The translations under genes and the position numbers were made by a program. Under the pieces are notes generated by a model that saw nothing but the letters and a program-made list of their open reading frames with translations, was not told where the DNA came from and made no database searches. Shown one piece after another: positions 47,444 through 58,139 of a stretch of DNA of 64,000 nt. Position 1 is the stretch's first letter. Every line of letters begins with the position of its first letter. This DNA comes from Labia minor (lineage: Eukaryota > Arthropoda > Insecta > Dermaptera > Spongiphoridae), in assembly GCA_963082975.1 (NCBI GenBank), contig OY720344.1, forward strand, positions 65,872,546 through 65,936,545. The letters are read 5' to 3'.

Positions 47444-47567
47444 ACACACACAGACATTTTTCTCAACCTTAGTGAAAATGATTCAGGAACCTTCAAAAAG
47501 TATAAAAACATCAAAATCTCAACATCGAAAATTTTCGTGATCGCAATACTATCTCTGGCGAGATAGT
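47005..47567 (-). mobile_element. Family C element inside Helentron copy 2 (C8)
   Basis: From the AT-rich 3' block (AACCAGCGCATGTTTGGC, TTGGCGCGTGAGATTTGC) through the core ACCAAATTTCATCATTCTAG and a long CA array (47398-47452) to the 5' end CTGGCGAGATAGT. The 3' hairpin and subterminal repeat are missing. Confidence 0.7.
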
Positions 47568-47800
47568 AAAAAATGATTCATTATTATTGGATTTGGCTGG
47601 TAATATTAATACCTGAGACACCGAGCTCGCTCTACCCTTTAAAAAATATTGATATACAATTCTTTAATTATTTATTACAATTATTAAATGTATTAAATAA
47701 TATTTTATTGAAAAAATATTAAAAATTATAAAACTATCTAAAACTTAATTAATAAAAGAACAATGAATAAATAAATCACGAAAATAGATAAAAAAAAAAT

Positions 47801-47864
47801 GCACGCGGCGAGTTTCGATCCTTCGAACTCGGGGAGTAAAAACAATTGTTCTTACTGCTGGTCT
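47801..47864 (-). other. tRNA-like segment in Helentron copy 2
   Basis: On the minus strand GACCAGCAGTAAGAAC resembles a pol III A box. A central foldback (GTAAGAACAATTGTTTTTAC) lies at the anticodon-arm position. GAGTTCGAAGGATCG resembles a B box, and a T-run follows as a terminator. There is no full cloverleaf or acceptor stem, so this is a tRNA-derived remnant at most, or a chance foldback. Confidence 0.3.
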
Positions 47865-47943
47865 ATGATATTTTGATAATTACAAAGATATTTTTACCAT
47901 CTTTCAAAGACATTTATTTGTTTTGTTGTTTTTTTTTTGAGAG

Positions 47944-48360
47944 AGATTAATAAATATATATATATTTTATTAAAAATAAATATTTTTAATTTTATTTCGA
48001 AATTAAATAATGAATTTTAAAATATTTTAAATATAAAAAAATGTTAATACAATATCATTTAAAAAAAAAGCGGGATTAATAAATATATATATATATTTTA
48101 TTAAAAATAAATATTTTTAATTTTATTTCGAAATTAAATAATAAATTTTAAAATATTTTAAATATAAAATTTCGAAATTAAATAATGAATTTTAAAATAT
48201 TTTAAATATAAAAAAATGTTAATACAATATCATTTAAAAAAAAAGCGGGATTAATAAATATATATATATATTTTATTAAAAATAAATATTTTTAATTTTA
48301 TTTCGAAATTAAATAATAAATTTTAAAATATTTTAAATATAAAAAAAATATTAATACAAA
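47944..48360 (+). repeat. AT-rich tandem repeat, three units
   Basis: Units starting GATTAATAAATATATATA at 47945, 48074 and 48249. Spacing is 129 and 175 bp because the middle unit has an internal duplication of TTTCGAAATTAAATAAT. Units end in AAAAAAAAAGCGG. The same array is at 55912-56318 in copy 3. Confidence 0.8.
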
Positions 48361-48734
48361 ATTAAAAAAAGGCGGGAGTAAAATTTCAAAATGGATGCCA
48401 TTTACGTCACCCATATATAATTTTCAATTAAGAAATTAATAATGAAGCTGTAAGTTTCAAGAGATGTAATCAATAAAACTCAATTTTTCTTTATAAATAC
48501 TATATCTAGTGTGAATTTGAAAAAAATCGTTAGAGCGGTTTTTGAGAACCAATGGTTATAGATAAATAGATAGATATATACAATTTTAGCTAGCATAATA
48601 AGATAAGATATATATCGTGAAATAATTAAAATTCTCAAGTCAAATATACAGCGTGCACGCATACCGACGCATGTAATTGTGTGTGTGAACATGGTCGGCG
48701 ATTCACACGCCAACACATACAGTTATGTGCGTCG

Positions 48735-49250
48735 ATGACCATTCACGTTATTTATCCGAATCTCAACATTACTTTAACACTACTAAATCAATTTAAAATT
48801 ATTATTGCATTTAAAACTGCTTTTCTCTACTCCACAGATTTCACTATGCCGAAAAAAAATAACGACCAAAATTTAGACGATATTATTTATTTCATACACC
48901 TTTCACTACTGGTTTATAGCCACACAGGTGCTAATGCACTTGAACGAGGCGAAGATAAAATCCCTCTAATTCTCGGGGGAGATTTTAATGTAAATTTTGG
49001 ATCTGATGATTCGTTGCCGTTGATCAACTTTCTTCGAGAAACATTTGGTCTGCTTATAAATAACGATCCCAAGGAATCAACAACAAAATCTGGAACTACA
49101 ATAGATGCTGTTTTTACACGTTATATAGAAAATATCGAATCACGAACATATATATCTTATTTTAGTTATCACAAGCCATTAATATCAGTATTACCAATTG
49201 AAGCACCAACCGACAATAGTACAGGCAATGTAGATATGATGATAGAGTAG
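48735..49250 (+). CDS. Helentron endonuclease-domain fragment, copy 2
   Basis: Same 172-residue frame as at 38343, with GGDFN, TTIDAVF and SYHKPL landmarks of the EEP fold, and with FIHLSLL where copy 1 has FIHRSLL. Translation is identical to copy 3. It is the C-terminal end of a Helentron protein whose Rep/helicase part has been replaced by the 1.9-kb non-coding middle segment. Without its N-terminal catalytic residues it is unlikely to be an active nuclease. Confidence 0.7.
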   Translation: MTIHVIYPNLNITLTLLNQFKIIIAFKTAFLYSTDFTMPKKNNDQNLDDIIYFIHLSLLVYSHTGANALERGEDKIPLILGGDFNVNFGSDDSLPLINFLRETFGLLINNDPKESTTKSGTTIDAVFTRYIENIESRTYISYFSYHKPLISVLPIEAPTDNSTGNVDMMIE

Positions 49251-49431
49251 ATAATAATAATAATAAAGCGAATATTTGTTACGAAAATTTTATACTGTTA
49301 TATGTCTTTCGAAATGATCCCTTTATTTTTCTCTATTTCTCTCTCACTCACACTCTCAACTAAAATTTATCTTATTCTCTAGATTGTAAGAAGTTTCACT
49401 TCCGCCACGTGTACGATGCTGCACATTTTGC

Positions 49432-52244
49432 TTTTTTTTTTTTAAATTTAATTAGTATAATTATAATACCAATAAAAGATTTTACTATACTTAATTCCTT
49501 TTTTTTAGTCAAGTGTAATCTCGTCAATGCTAGAATGAGTCGAAATAAATAATTTAATTTCAACGATTTGTCGAGAGATTCTTTTTATATTTCATCCCAT
49601 GATTGATGCCGTCCGGAATCTTTTGACTGACCTTTAACTCTTCTATTCTCTTTTATAGTCTCGATTTCAACAGTCATAACCTAACGACCCTAACATCTAT
49701 TGTTTTATATACCATACTTATAGCGTCCTTTATTAGAGTTTTTTCAAATCCCAGATATGGTTTAAAGGGTTTCCTTTTTCCCATTTTTTCATTTAACATC
49801 GATGATTTCTTTACAACTATCAAAACGAAGAAGGGATTTTATATTCCCTTTAATATTAATTTAAAATAAAATATCAAAGATTGATATATCTATATAAGAA
49901 TATTTTCCATATTAGATATAACGATATCTGAAAAATAAATATAGAAAATATAAAAATCAATAAATCGTAGTCTTAGTGTCTTTGTTTGTATGAGTTTCTT
50001 TTTTTTATTGAGAAATTTTCTATTCTGGCCTTGATTTCAAATAATAATTATTTGGAAATGAATTAACCGGATGTACTGGTATCAATGGCATCCTTCAAAG
50101 AGGTATTTCATTTAATGTTCACCAAAAAATAAGAAGGACAAGGATATTAATATGTTCAAAATGAATGATTGATTGAGAAAAAAAACATGATTAACACTTT
50201 TTGTTCATTAATGTCAGTATTTTAATAAGACAAATTAAGAATTAGTCAGAATAGGTGTGTATAAGCTATTTTAAAAGAAAAAATTAGAGTAGAATTAAAT
50301 AATATGCAGGTAATTTTAAATGTAGATGAGTCATAATAATTATATCAATATTGATAATTAATGGAAAAAATATATACAAATATTATATTTTTATTTTATA
50401 ATTAATAAAATAATAAATAATAGAATTTTTGTATTTTTCAAATGAGAGAAAATTAATGGCACCTAAAATTATCTAATAATTTAATAATCTAAAACTATTT
50501 AATAATTTTAGACATCATTAATTTTCTCTCATTTGAAAAATACAAAAATTCTATTATTTATTATTTTATTAATTATTATAAAAAAAAGATAATATTTTAC
50601 ATAAATAAATTTTATTATATTTCTAGAAATAATAAATATGATTTAATTTAATATTTATTATTATTTAGTTACATTTGTATTTCCCTAAAATTTTGTGAAT
50701 AGAAATAATAATATATGTATTATATTATAAGTTTATATAAAAGAAAAAAATTAAGTGCGAATACCTTAAAAAAAAGTGAAATACAAGGATAGAATTTAGA
50801 TAATATCATGGTTTGAATAAAAAAAATTAATCGTTCATAGGTTCTCATAATATTTCAGGAATGCGAGATTTCTAAATAGTTAACTGTTATCAGCAAATTT
50901 GTTAGTCGAATAGAAAGATATTCCCAAAACATAAATGATTGTTCCAACAAATTCATAGGTAAATAAAGTAAATAATTATTAAATAATTAATACAATTAAG
51001 ATCCGATAAATAAAAGTTCTTAAAAATTGTTTAAAATCGATTGGAGGGATAGAAAATGTTCTCAACGATAGCATCTGAAGGTTGGCATGTAGCCGTTTGG
51101 CGTGAATTCAAAACATCATCTATCTACTAGGAACCTAATGAAATTGGGCACGTAGTCCCTCACCATGACAATACTAACCAGTATATTACTACTAAATTAT
51201 AAATAAAGTCACCTCAATTAACTCTTCCTAATATTTATTTATTTATGGTTTAAATTAATGAAGTATAATGTTTTCTGTGATTGTTGGAACTAAGCAATTT
51301 CAAACTCAGTAGTTCCACAAAGATAGATAAACAATATTCTTTATTTATTATAGATGAAGTTAATATTTTATGGTAATTAAACTATTACTTGTTGAGATAA
51401 TATTTTAACATTTACCTCTTGGAGGCGTTGTATGATCAATACAATTACTCGTCTCTATTTTTATTTTAATATTCTTGATCTGAAATTGCTTGTAATTATT
51501 TCAAGTAGCTTCCCAATTTTAAGCAAAAATGTCGAATGGACAAATTCGAAAAGGAAAATTCCGTTACAAGACTCGGGGATCTAGATTATCTTAAAATCAA
51601 TTAAAAATATGTTGAAGGATTTTTAAAATCGTTTATGAGAATAATTTTTTTATTTATATTGAAAAAATTTTAATTTTCTAAGCCCCTATCTTTTATGCAA
51701 GTGATAATGTTTTTTTAGAATTTAAAATTCATGAAATGGGCAATTTTAATTCTATATTTTAATTTATTACATTTAGATAATTTATGATGATAGTATGTAT
51801 GTTGGAGAAGAAAATATAAAATTTGATGAGCTAAATTCAAACTGCAGAAGATAGATGAGCTCAATGTTGATGAATTAAAAAAACACAACACTTTTTTGGG
51901 GAGAAATATATTTACTAAAAATTATTTATTTAATTTAATTATAATTTTCAATTGAATATTATTTTTAATTTCAATCTTTCAATTGATTACAGTATCCATT
52001 TGTTTAATTTATACAATGTAAAAATATTTTGATTTCAATTTTATTAAGAGATATTAAGATTAAATGAGTATTTAATTTGTTTTATTTCCCTCGACACATT
52101 TATATATATAATTACAAATTATACCAGCATAATAATATACTTTTTTTATTCATATGGTAAATTTCCATTTATAAATATGTTCAGGTTCTAATTTTATTAT
52201 ATAATTCATTAGTGAGTAATTAATTTTTTTTTAATTATTTATCT
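49432..52244. other. AT-rich spacer between inverted Helentrons, left part
   Basis: No gene. Unique, slightly richer sequence at 49590-49800 and 51050-51190 has no open frame of note. It holds a perfect long hairpin (50400-50574), listed separately. Confidence 0.45.
50400..50574. repeat. Perfect 59-bp inverted repeat (hairpin)
   Basis: Arms 50400-50458 and 50516-50574 are exact reverse complements, starting ATTAATAAAATAATAAATA on the outside and GAGAGAAAATTAATG on the inside. The 57-nt loop itself has a weaker inverted pair (CTAAAATTAT...ATAATTTTAG). No other copy in the window. It may be a young foldback element or a source of hairpin RNA. Confidence 0.85.
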
Positions 52245-52480
52245 TTATTTGTTAATCGCGCACTTGTCTCAGCAAAATATTTTGAAGGCGAGTTATCGCG
52301 ACGTGATCATAATAAAAATAGCTCTGCGCACTGAGTACATAAGCAAACGCAATTAGAGTGTAATATTTTCGCAGGAGGCCCCTTCGGGGTCCGCAGCCTA
52401 CGCGACAAAAAAATAACACTGATAATAAACAGGAGAGAGTGACGGATGCTTTTTTAGACAGGCAAGCTAATGTCATTGGA
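52245..52480. other. GC-richer unique island
   Basis: Unique block with GAGTTATCGCGACGTGATC, GGAGGCCCCTTCGGGGTC and CAGCCTACGCGAC. On the plus strand an acceptor-like ATATTTTCGCAG precedes GAGGCCCC, and frames on both strands stay open for 35-74 codons. None matches a known family. It shares the 9-mer AGGGGCCTC (minus strand) with the islands at 20.36 and 53.65 kb. Confidence 0.35.
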
Positions 52481-53499
52481 AAAAATTTGAAATGATGAAT
52501 AAGCTATAATACAATAGATACCCTTTGAATGAGGTGAATTTATATTCACTAATAATTCGATATAAAAGTATAAATTTTAAGTCAATTCAAAAAAAATATA
52601 ATGAATTTTGTTGAAAATATCAACTTTTGATATAACAGAAAATCAGAAGTATAATCTGTTTTGATATTTTAGGATGAATAATTTGATTTATTACTTAAAG
52701 GTTTAGAAAATGTTTATAGACATTGAATATTTTAAGAAAAGTTATTTATTTAAGCGTTTTACAATTGAACTATGCATTAATAAATTAATTTAATATTGTA
52801 ATTAAATAACATATGATATTTTTACTATTTATATCTTATTAAATCATTGACTTATAATATAATTATTCTATAATTTTATATTTTTAAACGATGTGTTTTT
52901 ATATTTTTCATTGATGATAAGAATATTAATAAATATACTATAGATTTTAAGTGTATTAATACATTTTTAATATATTGTCAAAATAAAAATATGTTAAACA
53001 ATATATAATTACAGTGTGTATCATCATTGAATAATAAAACATAACTTTTAAACTATAAAGAAAAATGTTTGAGTGTTGGAATAGAAATTTCATGTGATCT
53101 AATCGAATCTCTTCAAAGTATAATTTTTTTTATTTTCAAATAATTTTTAACACTTAAAATATATTTTAGTTTTAGCAGTTTTTAGTAGGAATTTATTTTA
53201 ATTTTTTTTATATTATTTATTTCTTTAAAAAGAAATAATTAAATAAAATACATTTATGTATACCGAATTTTTTTTAGACATACAAATATCGTTAAACTAC
53301 TTTAAATGTATTTTTCCTAAAAATTGTTTAAAGTACTCTTTAAACAGCAGTATTGAAAAAATATGAAAATGTTTATGCATCAATGCAAGAGTAATTTTTA
53401 TAATTTATATAAATTATTTTTTATCAATAGAATATTAATCATAATTTATTAGGATTGTAATGTTCCTGGTTAAACTCTGAAAATCATTGTTCTCTAGTT
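52481..53499. other. AT-rich intergenic tract
   Basis: No gene or repeat end recognised. Confidence 0.5.
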
Positions 53500-53725
53500 A
53501 GGGTGTATTTGTAAATAAAATGAGCCGGAGGGGACGCGTGATGAACAAGGCCCACACTCATTCAGTGACAACATTGAACATGATCCTCGGCAACGTTTCA
53601 AGAGCAGAAGAGGAGCGGCGGCAGGAGTGTTGCATAAGCGTTAGGAGGCCCCTGCGAGGTTGCAATTGTTTCAATCCACTCGATATCATAATATTAACAA
53701 CTAGCAACCAGCTGTATTGAATATA
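53500..53725. other. GC-richer unique island
   Basis: GAGCCGGAGGGGACGCGTG, GAGGAGCGGCGGCAGGAG and TTAGGAGGCCCCTGCGAGG. A 66-codon plus-strand frame begins at an ATG in good context (AAATAAAATGAGC, 53520) and contains RAEEERRQECC, but it matches no family I know. It is open on the other strand too. Coding status unresolved. Confidence 0.3.
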
Positions 53726-54823
53726 ACGCAATTGAATGAGTAGTAAACTTACAACTGACCAAGATATTCGACTAATCAACATCCAATTATTATTTAGAAA
53801 ATATTATAATTAATAAAAACAGTATGAGAGAGAATAAACAGAAGTAAATAACAAGTGAATAGCTTGATAGAAAAATTAGATAAGAATAGTTAAAAAAAAA
53901 GTTTGTCCTTCAATATAAATATAACTTTATTACTGTTACTAGCAAAAATTTATGAATGTCATTGTTTTCTATCAAAAGGTGATTTATCATTCTAATATAT
54001 AGACTAACATTTTATTAAAGAATGAAAAAAGTGATAGAATCTTAAAATAAAAGTACATTAAGAATAAAAATAAATATTGTGAATGTGTGATATTATAGAA
54101 ATTGATTAGTTTAAATGACACATTGCAAATCTAATAATATTTATTATCAAAATTTAAACAGATAAATAAATAAACCACCATAAATTTATCAAAACCTATC
54201 AAATAATTATTTTGACCTTCAAATTTTGTAATCCTATTTCGTATAGAATTTTAAAAAATATGATCTAAGAGAATTTTTATATTTAGTTTATTCTACTTAA
54301 ATTATTATATCCATTGTCACGGGTGTTCCACTTTTTGCAATAAACAGCTACCTTTGTATAACAAGGTATTTGGTTACAATATACATAAATTGCAATCAAA
54401 GTAAATAAGTTTATGACAAACTTGAAAAATATATATCGTAAATGAAGCAATTTATATGGGTTCAATTTCCCTTCAGTAAAATGTAGTATAGTTAGAATGA
54501 TCTTATTGTACTAGTATTCATTATTATAGTTTTTTTTACCAAATTCAATATTATACTGCTTCGTTTTAAAGAAAACAACTACTACTAATCCAATAACAAA
54601 ATTTTATTATCCTGTTGTAGATAATTATTTTTTAAAAAAATATCTGACATCATTGGATCAATGAAAAACTCATGATATCGATCAATCGAGGGATTCATAT
54701 TTCGTGTGATAATTTGTTTAAATTTGTTTATTAAACCCATTCAAAGCTTATTTTATTAATAGAAGTTCCTTTTGAATTAAATGAAAAACACATTTAGTAT
54801 TTAAAAATATAAATAAAAAAAAA
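53726..54823. other. AT-rich spacer, right part
   Basis: No gene or repeat end recognised. Confidence 0.5.
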
Positions 54824-55004
54824 GCAAAATGTGCAGCATCGTACACGTGGCGGAAGTGAAACTTCTTACAATCTAGAGAATAAGATAAATTTTAGTTGAG
54901 AGTGTGAGTGAGAGAGAAATAGAGAAAAATAAAGGGATCATTTCGAAAGACATATAACAGTATAAAATTTTCGTAACAAATATTCGCTTTATTATTATTA
55001 TTAT

Positions 55005-55520
55005 CTACTCTATCATCATATCTACATTGCCTGTACTATTGTCGGTTGGTGCTTCAATTGGTAATACTGATATTAATGGCTTGTGATAACTAAAATAAGA
55101 TATATATGTTCGTGATTCGATATTTTCTATATAACGTGTAAAAACAGCATCTATTGTAGTTCCAGATTTTGTTGTTGATTCCTTGGGATCGTTATTTATA
55201 AGCAGACCAAATGTTTCTCGAAGAAAGTTGATCAACGGCAACGAATCATCAGATCCAAAATTTACATTAAAATCTCCCCCGAGAATTAGAGGGATTTTAT
55301 CTTCGCCTCGTTCAAGTGCATTAGCACCTGTGTGGCTATAAACCAGTAGTGAAAGGTGTATGAAATAAATAATATCGTCTAAATTTTGGTCGTTATTTTT
55401 TTTCGGCATAGTGAAATCTGTGGAGTAGAGAAAAGCAGTTTTAAATGCAATAATAATTTTAAATTGATTTAGTAGTGTTAAAGTAATGTTGAGATTCGGA
55501 TAAATAACGTGAATGGTCAT
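55005..55520 (-). CDS. Helentron endonuclease-domain fragment, copy 3
   Basis: Identical in translation to the copy at 48735. It has the C-terminal EEP landmarks (GGDFN, TTIDAVF, SYHKPL) but not the N-terminal catalytic part, Rep or helicase. Three open copies in 20 kb with almost no substitutions indicate recent spread. Confidence 0.7.
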   Translation of the reverse strand: MTIHVIYPNLNITLTLLNQFKIIIAFKTAFLYSTDFTMPKKNNDQNLDDIIYFIHLSLLVYSHTGANALERGEDKIPLILGGDFNVNFGSDDSLPLINFLRETFGLLINNDPKESTTKSGTTIDAVFTRYIENIESRTYISYFSYHKPLISVLPIEAPTDNSTGNVDMMIE

Positions 55521-55911
55521 CGACGCACATAACTGTATGTGTTGGCGTGTGAATCGCCGACCATGTTCACACACACAATTACATGCGTCGGTATGCGTGC
55601 ACGCTGTATATTTGACTTGAGAATTTTAATTATTTCACGATATATATCTTATCTTATTATGCTAGCTAAAATTGTATATATCTATCTATTTATCTATAAC
55701 CATTGGTTCTCAAAAACCGCTCTAACGATTTTTTTCAAATTCACACTAGATATAGTATTTATAAAGAAAAATTGAGTTTTATTGATTACATCTCTTGAAA
55801 CTTACAGCTTCATTATTAATTTCTTAATTGAAAATTATATATGGGTGACGTAAATGGCATCCATTTTGAAATTTTACTCCCGCCTTTTTTTAATTTTGTA
55901 TTAATATTTTT

Positions 55912-56318
55912 TTTATATTTAAAATATTTTAAAATTTATTATTTAATTTCGAAATAAAATTAAAAATATTTATTTTTAATAAAATATATATATATATTTA
56001 TTAATCCCGCTTTTTTTTTAAATGATATTGTATTAACATTTTTTTATATTTAAAATATTTTAAAATTCATTATTTAATTTCGAAATTTTATATTTAAAAT
56101 ATTTTAAAATTTATTATTTAATTTCGAAATAAAATTAAAAATATTTATTTTTAATAAAATATATATATATATTTATTAATCCCGCTTTTTTTTTAAATGA
56201 TATTGTATTAACATTTTTTTATATTTAAAATATTTTAAAATTCATTATTTAATTTCGAAATAAAATTAAAAATATTTATTTTTAATAAAATATATATATA
56301 TTTATTAATCTCTCTCAA
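55912..56318 (-). repeat. AT-rich tandem repeat in Helentron copy 3
   Basis: Reverse-orientation counterpart of 47944-48360, with three units and the same internal duplication. Confidence 0.8.
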
Positions 56319-56390
56319 AAAAAAACAACAAAACAAATAAATGTCTTTGAAAGATGGTAAAAATATCTTTGTAATTATCAAAATATCATA

Positions 56391-56454
56391 GACCAGCAGT
56401 AAGAACAATTGTTTTTACTCCCCGAGTTCGAAGGATCGAAACTCGCCGCGTGCA
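56391..56454 (+). other. tRNA-like segment in Helentron copy 3
   Basis: Same sequence as 47801-47864 on the opposite strand, with A-box-like and B-box-like stretches and a following T-run. No complete cloverleaf. Confidence 0.3.
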
Positions 56455-56686
56455 TTTTTTTTTTATCTATTTTCGTGATTTATTTATTCATTGTTCTTTT
56501 ATTAATTAAGTTTTAGATAGTTTTATAATTTTTAATATTTTTTCAATAAAATATTATTTAATACATTTAATAATTGTAATAAATAATTAAAGAATTGTAT
56601 ATCAATATTTTTTAAAGGGTAGAGCGAGCTCGGTGTCTCAGGTATTAATATTACCAGCCAAATCCAATAATAATGAATCATTTTTT

Positions 56687-56810
56687 ACTATCTCGCCAGA
56701 GATAGTATTGCGATCACGAAAATTTTCGATGTTGAGATTTTGATGTTTTTATACTTTTTGAAGGTTCCTGAATCATTTTCACTAAGGTTGAGAAAAATGT
56801 CTGTGTGTGT

Positions 56811-56846
<36 letters not shown>

Positions 56847-57240
56847 AGGCAAGATTACGCAAAAACGGTTTGAGCTAGAATGATGAAATTTGGTACATGG
56901 ACATTATTCAAAATTCATAGTTTTCTATCAACTTTTGAGAAATGTAGCTCAACCGGAAGAGGGTCATTACCTACAACGTTTTGATTTTTTTTCCTCTAAA
57001 GTGACCGTAAAAATAAAGATATATGTTTGATAATTTTTCACATGATTAATAATTGTATAAAACTGCTATATATAGAATTTCAGCTTGATTGATTAGCTGA
57101 AATTACCAGAATTAATTTTTTAACACTGCAAATCTCACGCGCCAACACGTGACGTGGTGCCATCAACAAAAAGCCAAACATGCGCTGGTTTAATATTTAT
57201 TATTTATTATTTATAATTTATAATTAATTAAATTTAATAA
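56687..57240 (+). mobile_element. Family C element inside Helentron copy 3 (C9)
   Basis: 5' end ACTATCTCGCCAGAGATAG, CACTAAGGTTGAGAAAAATG, TG array (56798-56843), core TGAAATTTGGTACATGGAC, then GCTTGATTGATTAGCTG. The 3' hairpin is missing, as in C8, so the truncation happened before copies 2 and 3 separated. Confidence 0.7.
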
Positions 57241-57887
57241 TAATTTTTAAATAATATAAATAATATTTAATTATAATCTAATCAAAGAAAATAAAAGTTT
57301 GAATCTATTTGATAGTTGATCTTTTTACATATAATTAATCTCAAATTAAATATTTTTTAATATTAAAAAAAAATAACAAATTTCATATGTATATTTATTT
57401 TTATAAATGTTTAGGCAAATTTTGAAATTAATATATATTTAAATTCAAATTGTATTTAATTGCGATATCTACTGGACAAGGTGGAGATCTCGCCCTCTTT
57501 TGATCATAAGTCATACTAATTTTTATTCTTTGACCCAGTAGAAGCTGAGAAATATTATTCCGCGTCAACGTACTACCGCGCATGCGCGCCGTGGACTTTG
57601 GACCTAGCGAGAGCGTAGTAGAACGAAAGACAGCACAAAACGAAGAGGCAGATAGCCTCTTTCTCAAAGACGAAAGACCGGACAAAAGAAAGACCCAGAT
57701 AGCCTCTCTCTCAAAAACGAAACACCGCACAAAAGAGAGTCGGAGATAGAGGCTATCTCATTCTCACTCGTTATATCTATATCTTTTTTCTCTCTTGCGT
57801 TTCGTAACGCGTTACGAAATTTCAATTTTTCAATTCACTCTCCATTCTCAACCAAATGTCAGGACGCCGCTAAAGAAGTTTCACTTC

Positions 57888-58139
57888 AATAAAATATAAG
57901 AGTAATAATATATTGTTATGAAATAAGGAATGGTTAAGAATCTTTCGAGGGCATAAAATTAAATTGATTAATATTGGAGAAGCAATTGAAATATCATAAG
58001 TTAAATGGGAACTAAACAGATTAATGGTTTAATCATCTTGGAGATGGATATCAAATACCTAAATTTACTACAAGGTTGGTCTCTCAGGGGAGTTTAATGA
58101 TTTGATCTCGATCAGTTGACAGTAATTATTGATAATTAA
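57888..58139. other. AT-rich flank
   Basis: No repeat end or gene recognised. Confidence 0.4.

Larger units (their letters stand above)
46355..49431 (+). mobile_element. Helentron-like element, copy 2
   Basis: Same ends as copy 1: GAAGTGAAACTTCTT at 46355, AAGAAGTTTCACTTC at 49388-49402 and TTTTGC at 49431. The 3077 bp include the tandem-repeat region, a family C element, a tRNA-like segment, a three-unit AT-rich tandem repeat and the endonuclease-domain ORF. It is almost identical to copy 3 (54824-57887, opposite strand), the main difference being the CA array length. Similarity stops at the element ends, which implies transposition rather than segmental duplication. Confidence 0.8.
54824..57887 (-). 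mobile_element. Helentron-like element, copy 3
   Basis: 3064 bp on the minus strand, with GAAGTGAAACTTCTT ending at 57887 and TTTTGC at 54824-54829. It holds the same parts in the same order as copy 2. Three independent translated segments (189, 78 and 100 codons) are identical between copies 2 and 3, and the 13-bp length difference is accounted for by the CA array. Confidence 0.8.

Noticed and set aside
48480..48716. 78-codon frame, present again at 55539-55775
   Set aside because: Antisense of the Helentron ORF start plus AT-rich sequence; duplicated only because the element is duplicated.
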